Assembly: GCA_965224435.1 (NCBI GenBank)
Contig: OZ245048.1
Span: 1,736,001 to 1,800,000 of the forward strand
Direction of reading: 5' to 3'
Source: JAJRQY01 sp965224435
Lineage (GTDB): Bacteria; Actinomycetota; Acidimicrobiia; Acidimicrobiales; SZUA-35
DNA length: 64,000 bases
Both the position numbers and the translations under genes were made by a program. Numbering within the stretch: position 1 is the stretch's first letter; each line of letters starts with the position of its first letter. Below the pieces are notes generated by a model, which saw nothing but the letters and a program-made list of their open reading frames with translations, made no database searches and was not told the origin of the DNA. This document shows positions 34,027-43,074 of the stretch, one piece after another.

Positions 34027-35111
34027 ATCTCGGTTGCCACCGACTTGTTGTGAACCTGTTCTTTGTTCTGGAACTGGTCGCTCAACTTGTCAAAGAAAGC
34101 GGGCGGCCAGAGCAGGCCGGAAACAGCAAGGTTGCCGAATCCTTGGACTCGCTGCCCGCCGAGGGCGAGCGCTCCACCACGCCGGAAATGCATGCGGCTG
34201 CGGTCACGAAGATCACGTTTCGCTCGGACCCAGGCAGGAGCTTCGGCTTCGGCCTGCAGGAGGTCAGAGAGAGAAGGCTCTGGCAGATCCTGACGCCTCG
34301 CACGGTGGCAGGCTTCAACCAGTCGGACATGCTCATTCTGCAGCTTCCAATTGGAAGTTGAGACCGATCCTTGATGGATCCGGTAGCCGAAGTCCCAGTC
34401 AGGAATGGCTATCACCGGGGCATCAAGGGCAAGCTTGGTGAAGATTCGATTGTCGACAGACTGGTTGAACTTGGCTTCGAAACCGCCACTGTCGCGGAGG
34501 AGATCCGTACGGATTACGGCCCCTGGCCAGAGCATCTCAAAGATGCATCCCTCGTCTCGCCAACGCGTCCACTCCGAGACGGAGGTTGGGCCCAGGTTCT
34601 TTCTGGTGCCAATAGTCGGTTGTGCTGCGTCGCCAGCAATGCGGCGAGCGAAGGTCGTAACGGCTGCTGGTTCGGGATTGGTCTGGTTGAACGCGTCCAG
34701 AATCTTGTCAAACCGAGGTGCGAGGGCTACGTCGTCGTCGCCCATGAAGTTGACGAGAGGAGTCTTGACCAGTTCGAGGGCACGGTTGTGAGAAGCATCA
34801 AGGGAGACCATTTCCGGGATGTGCTCGAAGTGCACGGGACCTTTCCATGAGCCTGCTTGCTCCATGGTCCGCTCACGGGATGAAGAAGGAGTTCCGTTGA
34901 ACACGATCGTGAGAGGAGCGCCCTCCGGAGTGGTGTGTAGCAGGCTCTCCAAGCAGGCGCCAAGATACTCAGGCCGATTGACGGTGCAGATGTTGACCGT
35001 CAGATCTTCGATTGTGTAACCACCCATATCGCGTGTCCGTTTTATTTGCCGCCGGAAGGTCCAAATACTATCCATTGCTGGATCGAAGTATCCCATTCGG
35101 CGTCTTGTCAT
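34023..35111 (-). CDS. GT2-like glycosyltransferase
   Basis: The 362-residue product has a GT-A core from residue 35: DLTVNICTVNRPEYLGACLESLL, PLTIVFNGTP, SLDASHNRALELVKTPLVNFMGDDDVAL with the metal-binding DDD. The C-terminus is basic and mildly hydrophobic. The start at 35111 lies in an 11-base tandem duplication. A shorter start at 35027 would place the catalytic core at the very N-terminus and is possible, because residues 1-28 (rich in R and K) have no counterpart in the fold. It converges on the GT26 gene with both stop codons in the four bases CTAG (34023-34026). Confidence 0.8.
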   Translation of the reverse strand: MTRRRMGYFDPAMDSIWTFRRQIKRTRDMGGYTIEDLTVNICTVNRPEYLGACLESLLHTTPEGAPLTIVFNGTPSSSRERTMEQAGSWKGPVHFEHIPEMVSLDASHNRALELVKTPLVNFMGDDDVALAPRFDKILDAFNQTNPEPAAVTTFARRIAGDAAQPTIGTRKNLGPTSVSEWTRWRDEGCIFEMLWPGAVIRTDLLRDSGGFEAKFNQSVDNRIFTKLALDAPVIAIPDWDFGYRIHQGSVSTSNWKLQNEHVRLVEACHRARRQDLPEPSLSDLLQAEAEAPAWVRAKRDLRDRSRMHFRRGGALALGGQRVQGFGNLAVSGLLWPPAFFDKLSDQFQNKEQVHNKSVATEI

Positions 35112-35122
35112 GGCCTTGTCAT
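35101..35122 (-). repeat. 11-base tandem duplication of a start codon creating mini-ORF MTRP
   Basis: On the minus strand ATGACAAGGCC (from 35122) is followed directly by ATGACAAGACG (from 35111), 9 of 11 identical. The upstream ATG reads MTRP then TGA, and that TGA overlaps the downstream ATG as ATGA. The real protein begins MTRR. Confidence 0.75.
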
Positions 35123-35143
35123 GACCTGATGTGATCTCAAGAG

Positions 35144-36424
35144 TTAGAGCGCTTCTGCTGTTCCTATCGGCATTCGATGGCGAGTATCAAAGACATAAGG
35201 GGCGTGAGCGGCGATGAGGTCGTAGTCAACGTCGTCATGATCGGTCACGATCACGACGGCGTCCGCGGTACCCAGGACATCAGGCGTAAGCGCGACTCGC
35301 TTGGCTGTCGAGTCGATTGCATGGGAGTCAACCCACGAATCATGCACCGAAACGCTGGCGCCAAGAGTGAGTAGCCCTTCGATGATTGGCAGTGACGGGG
35401 TTTCGCGGGCGTCATTGGAGTTCCGCTTATAAGCAAGCCCGACAACCAAAATCTTGCTTCCCTTGACAGACTTTTCCAACTCGTTCAGACCGAGCTGTAC
35501 TCGCCGCACAACCTCAGCTGGCATGCCGTTGTTGATGTCATCGGCGATCTTGACGAATCGACTAACGGTTCCAAGCTCGCGTTCAAACTGCCAGGACAGG
35601 TATGAGGGATCGATGGGCAGGCAGTGGCCCCCGACTCCAGGTCCTGGGTAGAAAGGCATGAATCCGAACGGCTTGGTTGATGCCGCCTCGACCACGTTCC
35701 AGAAGTCGATGCCGAGCGCCCGCGAGTTGACTGCAAGCTCGTTGACCAGAGCGATATTGACGTGGCGAAAGGTGTTTTCCAAGAGTTTCGCCAGCTCGGC
35801 TTCTCGGGTGCCGCTGGTGGCTACTGTCTGGTCGACAAGCTGGTTGTAGAAGTCTTGGATGATTTTGAGTGAGGCATCATCCAGGCCAGAGACAATCTTC
35901 GGAGTGCGACGGAAATTCCAAGTCTCGTTGCCGGGGTCAATTCGCTCGGGCGAGAAACCTAGATGGAAATCGTCTCCGGCTCTGAGTCCAGAGACTTCTT
36001 CCAGGATTGGGGCCACGAATTCTTCAGTCGTTCCCGGATAGGTCGTTGATTCAAGGATCACCGTTGATCCAGGCCGGATGTAGGCGGCGACGGTGCGCGA
36101 CGCACTCTCAATGTAAGACATGTCCGGTGCCCCGTCTCGCAAGGGTGTCGGCACAGTGATGACGGCGATGTCAAAGTTGGCCAGATCCGCCATATTGCTG
36201 GTTGGCTTATAGCGGCCAAGTTCCAACGCCTCAGAGATCTGCGCATCAGTGATGTCATCAATGTGAGAGATCCCGGCGATCAGGCCGTCGACCTTGTTCT
36301 GATCCAGTTCGGCGCCAACAACATCGAAGCCAGCCTCCACCGCCCGGATAGCGACGGGAAGGCCAACATATCCCTGCCCGATGATGACCACGCGCTGCGG
36401 ATTCTTTGTCTTTGTTTCAGCCAT
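35144..36424 (-). CDS. UDP-N-acetylhexosamine 6-dehydrogenase (WecC/WbpA-like)
   Basis: The 426-residue product has all landmarks of the UDP-glucose/UDP-ManNAc dehydrogenase family: VVIIGQGYVGLPVAIRAVEAGF for NAD, VPTPLRDGAPDMSYIESA, ESTTYPGTTEEFV, GFSPERIDPGNETW, KLLENTFRHVNIALVNEL, and the active-site PGVGGHCLPIDPSYL with the catalytic cysteine. YKRNSNDARETPSLPIIEGL follows in the C-terminal domain. It probably makes an N-acetyl-hexosaminuronate such as UDP-ManNAcA. The matching 2-epimerase gene is not in the window. Its product would be a donor for the GT26 enzyme at 33232. Confidence 0.9.
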   Translation of the reverse strand: MAETKTKNPQRVVIIGQGYVGLPVAIRAVEAGFDVVGAELDQNKVDGLIAGISHIDDITDAQISEALELGRYKPTSNMADLANFDIAVITVPTPLRDGAPDMSYIESASRTVAAYIRPGSTVILESTTYPGTTEEFVAPILEEVSGLRAGDDFHLGFSPERIDPGNETWNFRRTPKIVSGLDDASLKIIQDFYNQLVDQTVATSGTREAELAKLLENTFRHVNIALVNELAVNSRALGIDFWNVVEAASTKPFGFMPFYPGPGVGGHCLPIDPSYLSWQFERELGTVSRFVKIADDINNGMPAEVVRRVQLGLNELEKSVKGSKILVVGLAYKRNSNDARETPSLPIIEGLLTLGASVSVHDSWVDSHAIDSTAKRVALTPDVLGTADAVVIVTDHDDVDYDLIAAHAPYVFDTRHRMPIGTAEAL

Positions 36425-36583
36425 GCTGACCCCATCTCTGTGTGAGCCGCTTTCCGGCTCACCCTCATCGAAATCGTCGATCAGAATAGTCTCTCATCTG
36501 TTGCCTTGGAGGTGATGGGTGAACATCCCTTCGCGATAGTGGAATCGGCCTAGGTGAGGCGTCACTGGGCTACGCTTCGCAGG

Positions 36584-37756
36584 ATGTCGAAGCCCGTTCC
36601 CTCCGTGGCTTACCTCGTTCGCCACGTCCATCACTATCGAGAGCCCTTCTATTTGGGTTTATCCGAGACCATGAAGTCTCGTGGCGTTGAATTCGATCTG
36701 CTGTATGGACAGCCGGGCACCCATGACCAGGGCAAGAATGACGCCACCACTCCCGAGTGGGCGCTGTTTCGGAAGAATCGAATACTTGACATTCGCGGCC
36801 AAGAGCTGATCTATCAGCCCTGGTTTCGTGAACTCTTCACCCGTGACTTGGTGATTGTCGAACAGGCCAGTCGTCTACTGATCAACTATCTCCTGATTGC
36901 ACGGCGAGCGTTAGGCCGTGGCCCCCGCATTGCCATGGTCGGCCACGGCTCGAACCTGGCGTCTAACCCGAGTCGGTTCGGTGAAGCATTGAAGCGAGGC
37001 TACACGGGGCGTCTTGACTGGTTTTTTGCCTATACCGATGGAGCGAAACAGCGGCTGGTTGACTCTGGCTTTCCGGCAGCTCGAATCACTGCATTCCAGA
37101 ACACGCTGGACATGTCGGCGCTGAAAGCAGATCTCGCTTCGATAACTGAGGCCGATATCAGTAAGTTTCGTGCGGAAAACAAGATGGACCGAGAGCATCT
37201 TGTGCTCAGCTTGGGTTCGCTGTACCCAGACAAGCGACCAGATCTCATGGTTGCGATCGGGGACAAGCTGAATGCGGCCAACGCTCGTAGTAATGTTTTG
37301 GTAGTCGGTAGCGGCCCGGATCAAGACATGATCGCAGGAGCAGCGAATCAGCGACCGTGGATGACCTACAAGGCGGCTGCATTTGGCCGAGAGAAGGCGC
37401 TTGCCCTTGCTGCTTCGGATGTATTGCTGGTACCCGGGGTCGCTGGGCTCGTTGTCCTGGATTCTTTCGCTGCGGGCTTGCCGCTGATGAGTGCGCACAT
37501 GAAGCATCATCCGCCCGAGACCGAGTATGTGCGACCTGACGTGAATGGCCTGATGCTGGCCGAAGGAGCGACAGCCGAAGACTTCGCTCTGGCGCTGGAC
37601 GGCGTGCTCGAGTCGCCCGAACGTTTGCAAGAAATCGCCCGAGCGGCGTCGGCGTCGGGTGATGTACTCACCATTGACAATATGATCAGGAACTTCGCGG
37701 ACGGAATTGGGCAGGTTCTGGGCGCCTCCGAGCTTGCGACGCTTGATGTGAGATAG
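36584..37756 (+). CDS. GT4-like glycosyltransferase
   Basis: The 390-residue product has a GT-B layout. The N-terminal domain begins SVAYLVRHVHHYREPFYLGL and includes GPRIAMVGHGSNL and RLDWFFAYTDGAKQRLVDSGFPAARITAFQNTLD. The C-terminal donor domain includes VLSLGSLYPDKRPDLMVAI, NVLVVGSGPD and DVLLVPGVAGLVVLDSFAAGLPLM. The first EX7E glutamate is replaced (PGVAGLVVLDSF), as in several GT4 subfamilies of EPS clusters. The ATG at 36584 is preferred to 36554 because homologous sequence begins there. It is followed by the kinase-polymerase pair on the same strand. Confidence 0.82.
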   Translation: MSKPVPSVAYLVRHVHHYREPFYLGLSETMKSRGVEFDLLYGQPGTHDQGKNDATTPEWALFRKNRILDIRGQELIYQPWFRELFTRDLVIVEQASRLLINYLLIARRALGRGPRIAMVGHGSNLASNPSRFGEALKRGYTGRLDWFFAYTDGAKQRLVDSGFPAARITAFQNTLDMSALKADLASITEADISKFRAENKMDREHLVLSLGSLYPDKRPDLMVAIGDKLNAANARSNVLVVGSGPDQDMIAGAANQRPWMTYKAAAFGREKALALAASDVLLVPGVAGLVVLDSFAAGLPLMSAHMKHHPPETEYVRPDVNGLMLAEGATAEDFALALDGVLESPERLQEIARAASASGDVLTIDNMIRNFADGIGQVLGASELATLDVR

Positions 37757-37832
37757 GGCCGAAAAGCCTTAGGGTAAGAAACCACCTAGCCCCGAGGTTG
37801 TGGGTTATTGTGCTCGTTGGTCCGCGTTCTAG

Positions 37833-39521
37833 GTGGACAGTCTTCGATCGATTGGCAGTATTGCGGTAATGATGTTTCAGCAGCCTTCGAATGAGGCACC
37901 CTCTCTTGATGACTACATCAAGGCCATCACCTCCCGGAAGTGGGTCGTGTTGGCGGCAACACTGGCTGGCTTGCTGGCGGCTCTGCTCTATCAGACCTAT
38001 CGCACCGATACCTTTGAAGCCGCAGCCAGAGTGGTCGTTGGGCCATCACGTCGGCTGAGCCTGAACCCGAAACTAGCAGTTGCTCCAAACCTGGAGCGTG
38101 AGCGCGAGATCATGCTGGGTGATGACGTGTTTGCGGCCACAGCACTCGACCTGAAGGTCGATGTCAGTGAGATCCACGAACGTATCAAGCTGGCGACCGT
38201 GCGATTCATTCCGAAGAGCGACGTCATGGCTTTGTCGGCGACCGCAGACAGCCCCGAGGGTGCATCCGAATTGGTGAACTCCATTGCTGCTTCTTATGTC
38301 TCCCTAACCGAAGCAGGCGAAGAAGAGTTCTTCCAGGTTCGTATTGATGGACTGAGGGCCAACATCAAGGAAGCCAACGAAGCCTTAGCTGTCCTGGACA
38401 CCGAAATCGCTGACCTGCTGGCCCGCCGCACGATTGCGGCTGCCCTGCCTGCTGATGACACGTCCAAGGCAACCCAGATCTCTTCGATCGATGCTGAGCG
38501 GGCAACTCGCCAAACCAGCCGTCAGCAGCTGCTTGTGTCTATCCGGCTGACTGATACGGAACTGCGATCGCTTCAAGCTGAGCTCGGAACTCGCCCATCG
38601 ACAGCATTGCTGTTTAGCCCAGCTCGCGTTCCAACCGTCTCCCAGGGAATGTCGGGGCCGATGCTGTCGGCCATTGGCCTGATTCTTGGCTCTGCTTTGG
38701 GTGTCGCTGCGGCCTTCTTGCTGGCCCGCCTGGACCGCCGAGCACGGGGTCAGGAAGACATCGAGGCGGCCCTGGGGCAGCGGGTCCTGGCCTCGGTGCC
38801 CAGTTTCGGATTTGGACTCACTGATCTTCGGGGAGAAAGTGCCCTGATCATGGCCAGCGAGGCCAAGAACCCTCGGGCGATCAACGCAGCGGAGGCGTTC
38901 CGTCGCTTGCGTACCGGTGTGAGCTTTCTGGCCAAGACCGAAGACTCCAAGGTATTTCTGGTTTCCTCCGCCTTCCCGGCTGAAGGAAAGTCGACGGTGT
39001 CGGCCAACCTGGCGGTGGCCTTCGCCCAGAGCGGTCAGCGCACTGTTCTGGTGTCCGCTGACCTGAGGCGCCCCTCGCTGGAGCGGCTCTTTGGGGTTGA
39101 GGCAACGATTGGTTTGAGTGAATGGCTGGGAGGCGACGACGGTGTTGACCTCTTGGTTGAGCTTGACCAGCAGAACCTCTACTTTGTGCCTGCCGGAAAG
39201 CCAGCGGCCAACTCGTCTGAATTGCTTGGTTCGGATCGATTCGCGCTTTTGATCGAAGAGCTGCGCTCCAAATTCGATGTTGTCCTCGTTGACACCCCAC
39301 CCGTCTTGGCCACTGCTGACGCTGGCGCTGCTTCCAAGCATGTTGATGGCGTGATCATTGTGGTCGATTCACGCAAGACCGAGACGGACCAGCTGCTCCA
39401 GGTTCGCTCTGACCTAGACCGGGCCGGATCCCAACTCATTGGAGCGGTTCTCAACCGAGAGCGACAGAAACGGACGTTGCCGTGGCGCAAACGCGATCGC
39501 TACAGCTACGCGTACGTGTAG
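37833..39521 (+). CDS. chain-length co-polymerase with bacterial tyrosine-kinase domain (kinase 2)
   Basis: The 562-residue product has two membrane segments (WVVLAATLAGLLAALLYQ and GPMLSAIGLILGSALGVAAAFLL) around a Wzz region with a coiled coil. The BY-kinase domain has Walker A SSAFPAEGKSTVSAN, Walker A' VLVSADLRRP and Walker B VVLVDTPPVL. The tail YSYAYV gives three tyrosines for autophosphorylation. It is closely related to kinase 1. The start may be GTG 37833 or ATG 37869. Its last 40 bases overlap the polymerase at 39482 in another frame. Confidence 0.9.
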   Translation: MDSLRSIGSIAVMMFQQPSNEAPSLDDYIKAITSRKWVVLAATLAGLLAALLYQTYRTDTFEAAARVVVGPSRRLSLNPKLAVAPNLEREREIMLGDDVFAATALDLKVDVSEIHERIKLATVRFIPKSDVMALSATADSPEGASELVNSIAASYVSLTEAGEEEFFQVRIDGLRANIKEANEALAVLDTEIADLLARRTIAAALPADDTSKATQISSIDAERATRQTSRQQLLVSIRLTDTELRSLQAELGTRPSTALLFSPARVPTVSQGMSGPMLSAIGLILGSALGVAAAFLLARLDRRARGQEDIEAALGQRVLASVPSFGFGLTDLRGESALIMASEAKNPRAINAAEAFRRLRTGVSFLAKTEDSKVFLVSSAFPAEGKSTVSANLAVAFAQSGQRTVLVSADLRRPSLERLFGVEATIGLSEWLGGDDGVDLLVELDQQNLYFVPAGKPAANSSELLGSDRFALLIEELRSKFDVVLVDTPPVLATADAGAASKHVDGVIIVVDSRKTETDQLLQVRSDLDRAGSQLIGAVLNRERQKRTLPWRKRDRYSYAYV

Positions 39522-40861
39522 CGCCAGATCGGCCTTCGAATGCTGGGGGTACGCCAGCGTTGGCCGCCTCGTTGACGTGGCCTGGTCGGCTGGAACGCTT
39601 CATTGTCGGCCTAACGTTTTTCTTGTTGGCCTTCGATCTGCCGTCGGTCTGGTTTCGAAATCGAGACGACATTGCTGCTGGTGAGATCATTATTGGTGGC
39701 GACGCCAAGACGCTGGCCCTGTTCTTAGCGCTCTATGCCTTGTCGTTCTCCCGACTGGTCAACAACGGCAACCTTGTACTTGCCATCATGCGACGTGATC
39801 GTCTGCTGACCGCGTTCATCGGATGGATCGCAATCTCGACATTCTGGTCGGTCAGTCCTGGACAAACCGGACGACGAGTTGTGTCTCTGGTTCTGACCAC
39901 GCTGTTCGCGGTATTCCTGGTTATTCGCTTTCCCTTGCGTGAGATCATGGCAATGACGTCGGCTGCTTTCGGTCTTGGAACCATCCTGAGCTACTTCTTC
40001 GTCTTTGCCATCCCGAGCGCCGGGGTGGCTGGTTCGGGCTGGATTGGCATCTTTGACAACAAGAATTCGCTTGGGCGTCATGAGGTTCTGGCCACGGTGA
40101 TTGCCTTGGTCGCTAGTTCCAGCAATCGCCGCTGGCGTGTACCTCTTTTCTTGCAGGCCGTGTTGTCGATGGGGCTGGTGGCAGGTGCGGGTTCGTCGAC
40201 AGCGATCGTTGGGCTTCTTGCGATTCTCGGCAACTACACCGTCTTTCGACTCTTCCGCTCGCGCGACACCTTGTTTGGGGCCGTCGCTATTTCACTGACA
40301 GCGACTGGAGCGGCGTCGGTGTTGCTGGCCTACGGGAACCTCGACCGATTGACTGGGCTCTTCGGCAAGGACGTGTCCTTGACCGGAAGGACCGATCTTT
40401 GGGAAAGTGTCTGGCGGGCGATCGGGGAACGACCTTGGCTTGGACACGGATATGACGCCTATTGGAATGGCTTCTTCAGCCCAGCCCACGAGATATGGGT
40501 GGAATTTCACTGGCTGCCGCCACATTCCCACAATGCGATCTTGGACTATCTCTTGGTGATTGGAATTCCCGGGGCTGGTCTGTTTCTTTTCATGTTTGGC
40601 CGAGGCCTCTATCGCAGCACACGATTTATTCGTGAGCGTCTTGACGGAACGGGGCTGTACCCGATCATGATGCTGACCTACGCCTTTGTCTTCTCACTAA
40701 CCGAGGCCGGCGTGGTTGGTCGGACAGCAAGATGGGTCCTCTTCGTTGTGGCCCTCCTGGCTGTCGCTGACTCAGAAGAATTCGGTCCGACTAGTGAGAC
40801 TGACAAGGGCATGACTGATTCGCGCGACGGAGAACTGACGAATACCCTGGCTGAGTCCTGA
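39482..40861 (+). CDS. O-antigen ligase/Wzy-type polymerase (copy 3)
   Basis: The product, about 459 residues, is a multi-spanning polymerase. The outer loop SLTGRTDLWESVWRAIGERPWLGHGYDAYWNGFFSPAHEIWV is followed by PPHSHNAILDYLLVIGIPG. It is paralogous to copy 2, including FDLPSVWF near the first membrane segment. The GTG start at 39482 overlaps kinase 2 by 40 bases. Later in-frame TTG codons near 39560 would remove the overlap without losing a membrane segment, so the start is uncertain. It forms a polymerase-kinase pair with the gene before it. Confidence 0.85.
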   Translation: MAQTRSLQLRVRVAPDRPSNAGGTPALAASLTWPGRLERFIVGLTFFLLAFDLPSVWFRNRDDIAAGEIIIGGDAKTLALFLALYALSFSRLVNNGNLVLAIMRRDRLLTAFIGWIAISTFWSVSPGQTGRRVVSLVLTTLFAVFLVIRFPLREIMAMTSAAFGLGTILSYFFVFAIPSAGVAGSGWIGIFDNKNSLGRHEVLATVIALVASSSNRRWRVPLFLQAVLSMGLVAGAGSSTAIVGLLAILGNYTVFRLFRSRDTLFGAVAISLTATGAASVLLAYGNLDRLTGLFGKDVSLTGRTDLWESVWRAIGERPWLGHGYDAYWNGFFSPAHEIWVEFHWLPPHSHNAILDYLLVIGIPGAGLFLFMFGRGLYRSTRFIRERLDGTGLYPIMMLTYAFVFSLTEAGVVGRTARWVLFVVALLAVADSEEFGPTSETDKGMTDSRDGELTNTLAES

Positions 40862-40999
40862 ATCAAGGAGATGAGGCTGTTGCCAGCGATCGCATCGGCC
40901 AAGCCTGACAAGAACCAGGCCTTCGGAGCACTTCCGGCTATTCTTTTCCCTAGGTGACTGTGGTGGCATGTACTCGTCAGACCCAGGGGACTAACAAGA

Positions 41000-41635
41000 A
41001 TGGCAAACTTGCGTTTTGCTCGAAGAATCCATGACTGGAATCGTCAGCGGAAATGGCTGCTCTTTCAGGAGCGATGCATCTCAGGCGAGAACCAGACGAT
41101 TCTAGACGTTGGATTCGCCGCCGCCGCTGGCCCGGATGGTTACCAGAACACGCTCGAACATTCGATTGAAAACCTTTCGCGTGTTACAGGTTTGAGCCTG
41201 GACCCGGTTCCTGAGATCAGTCCGTTTCCGGGCATGACGATGATCCAGTACGGAGGCGGCGTTTTCCCGTTTTCCGATGGCGAGTTCGAGCTGTGTTGGT
41301 CGAACGCTGTGCTCGAGCACGTTGGCACCGACACGCAGATGATCGAGTTTCTTCGCGAAATAGCCCGAGTCGGCCGCCACAGCTTTGTGACCACTCCCAA
41401 TCGGTGGTTTCCAGTAGAACCCCACACCAAGCTGCCTCTGGTCCATTTTCTACCGAAGTCGGTCTTCGACAAGATACTGAGAAAGACCGGGAAGTCCTGG
41501 GCTGCAGGTTCCTATATGGACCTGCTCGGTGAGAAGCGTTTGCGACAGTTGTTAGAAGACGCGGACATCCGTGACTACGAGATGTTCAAGAATCGTGTTG
41601 GCCCGTTCACCATGGACTTTGTTGTCATCTTCTAA
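41000..41635 (+). CDS. SAM-dependent methyltransferase (Methyltransf_11-like)
   Basis: The 211-residue product follows the class I methyltransferase order: TILDVGFAAAAGPDGYQNTLE (motif I region), GLSLDPVPEI (acidic loop after strand 2), FPFSDGEFELCWSNAVLEHVG (motif IV, typical of Methyltransf_11) and EFLREIARVGRHSFVTTPNRWFP. Motif I reads DVGFAAA instead of DxGxGxG, so SAM binding may be altered. It probably methylates a sugar of the EPS or its precursor. Its stop overlaps the convergent beta-helix 2 gene within four bases (41632-41635). Confidence 0.78.
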   Translation: MANLRFARRIHDWNRQRKWLLFQERCISGENQTILDVGFAAAAGPDGYQNTLEHSIENLSRVTGLSLDPVPEISPFPGMTMIQYGGGVFPFSDGEFELCWSNAVLEHVGTDTQMIEFLREIARVGRHSFVTTPNRWFPVEPHTKLPLVHFLPKSVFDKILRKTGKSWAAGSYMDLLGEKRLRQLLEDADIRDYEMFKNRVGPFTMDFVVIF

Positions 41636-42957
41636 CTGGAGGGCTTGAGCAGCACATCAAAGACAGCTCGGGAGAACTCTTCGACCGATTGGTCTTGGAG
41701 GGGCTGGACCAGGTCCAGGGCAACGTCACCGACCTGGTTGTTGCTGATAACAACGGTGATCAAACTATCCACCAGCTCGGAAGAATCCAAAATCGGCTCT
41801 AGGCCGGTCTGGAAGACCACGTTACCTTCGACCAGAATCTGGCCGGCGGTTTCGCTTCTCAGATTGCGGTCAAGAAGGATTCCATGGTGTTGCACGTCCC
41901 ATATCAAGTTGTTTCTAACGATGGCCGGAGCACTAAGGACGATTGCGTTTCCGTCGCGCCACGGGCTAGTGCGAGAGATGCTGTAGATCACATTGCGCTC
42001 GATCACAACATCGGGGCTCGGGCTGCTCCGTTCGCCGATTGACACGACGATCGCACCGCTATTGGCCGTCGCGATGTCGTGAACCAGATTGTCCGATATG
42101 ACAACATGGCTGACGGAAGGCTTCACGTCTATGGCCTCAGCGGTGGTGAAAGAGATCTCGTTGTCGTGGATCGAAATATCCGACGTCTGGTCATAACTGC
42201 CATCATCTAGGACCCCACCAGTTCCGAGGTAGATGCCTTCTCCAAAATTTGCGAATGCAGTCGTGCCGTTTGTGCCCGGTCGGCGACCTGTTTGACTGAT
42301 TGTGTTGTTGGCGATCTCGATTCGTGTGGAGTTGTCACTAACGAGGATTCCTTCCTGTCCGATGTCGACGATTGTCGAGTCGGCAAGCAAGACATCTGAC
42401 GAGTCCAGGACCAGAAGGCCCCACAATGAATTTTCAATCTGAATGCCCTGGAGGGAAATCTGATCACTTGACTTGATGAGAACACCGGCACGTGTGCCAT
42501 AACCTGCGGCGGAGAAGGTCGTTGCATTGTCGGACGCTCCGACCACGATCAGACCAGTCTTGCCCTCGATCGTCAACTCAGAGTAGGTGCCGCTAGCGAA
42601 GTGCACGGTGTCGCCTTCAACTGCCATGCCAATTGCATAATCTGGAGTCCGGACCGGCAAAGCTTGTTCCCTACCCCTTCCAGATTCGTCGACCCCACTC
42701 GGGTCGACGAAGATGTCGTGGGAGGCTTCAACTAGCGTCTCAGGGACAGTGCTCGTGGGTCGCGTTTGTGAACCGCCCAGAGTGGTCGAAGTAGCTGACG
42801 TCGCTGTTTGTGCGTTCTCGCTTGGGCGAATTGGTGCTGGTTGCCCAACCTTTCCTAGCGCAAGTAGAAGCAACAGCGTGGTGATTGAACCCGCGACGGC
42901 TCCAAGTAGCAGCGGCGTGAGAATTGACGAGCTGGGCTTTCGGCTTCTTCGTGACAC
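41632..42957 (-). CDS. membrane-anchored right-handed beta-helix protein (beta-helix 2)
   Basis: The 441-residue product has an N-terminal signal anchor (ILTPLLLGAVAGSITTLLLLLALG), a Thr/Ser-rich stretch, the DUF1565-like entry IFVDPSGVDESGRGREQALPVRT, and a long beta-helix (TIVDIGQEGILVSDNSTRIEIANNTISQTGR, ISIHDNEISFTTAEAIDVKPSVSHVVISDNLVHDI). The repeat AEAIDVKPSVSHV is nearly the same as SEAIDIKQSVYNV in beta-helix 3, so the two are close paralogues. This copy lacks the C-terminal anchor. The start is GTG. The role is probably at the cell surface, as a polysaccharide-modifying or adhesive protein. Confidence 0.75.
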   Translation of the reverse strand: MSRRSRKPSSSILTPLLLGAVAGSITTLLLLLALGKVGQPAPIRPSENAQTATSATSTTLGGSQTRPTSTVPETLVEASHDIFVDPSGVDESGRGREQALPVRTPDYAIGMAVEGDTVHFASGTYSELTIEGKTGLIVVGASDNATTFSAAGYGTRAGVLIKSSDQISLQGIQIENSLWGLLVLDSSDVLLADSTIVDIGQEGILVSDNSTRIEIANNTISQTGRRPGTNGTTAFANFGEGIYLGTGGVLDDGSYDQTSDISIHDNEISFTTAEAIDVKPSVSHVVISDNLVHDIATANSGAIVVSIGERSSPSPDVVIERNVIYSISRTSPWRDGNAIVLSAPAIVRNNLIWDVQHHGILLDRNLRSETAGQILVEGNVVFQTGLEPILDSSELVDSLITVVISNNQVGDVALDLVQPLQDQSVEEFSRAVFDVLLKPSS

Positions 42958-43074
42958 CAGCTGAGCCTAGATCAAAGGCTAGCGATCCCACCTTCGCCGA
43001 TGTCGTCGACAGGTTGGAGGCAACAGTTTCGATCTCAGCAAGGGCTATGATTTCGTGCTTGTGAGTCAAACACC

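Noticed and set aside
38385..39341. 318-codon open frame on the minus strand
   Set aside because: It is antisense to kinase 2, whose Walker motifs are intact; composition (Q, R and S rich) is typical of antisense frames in GC-rich DNA.
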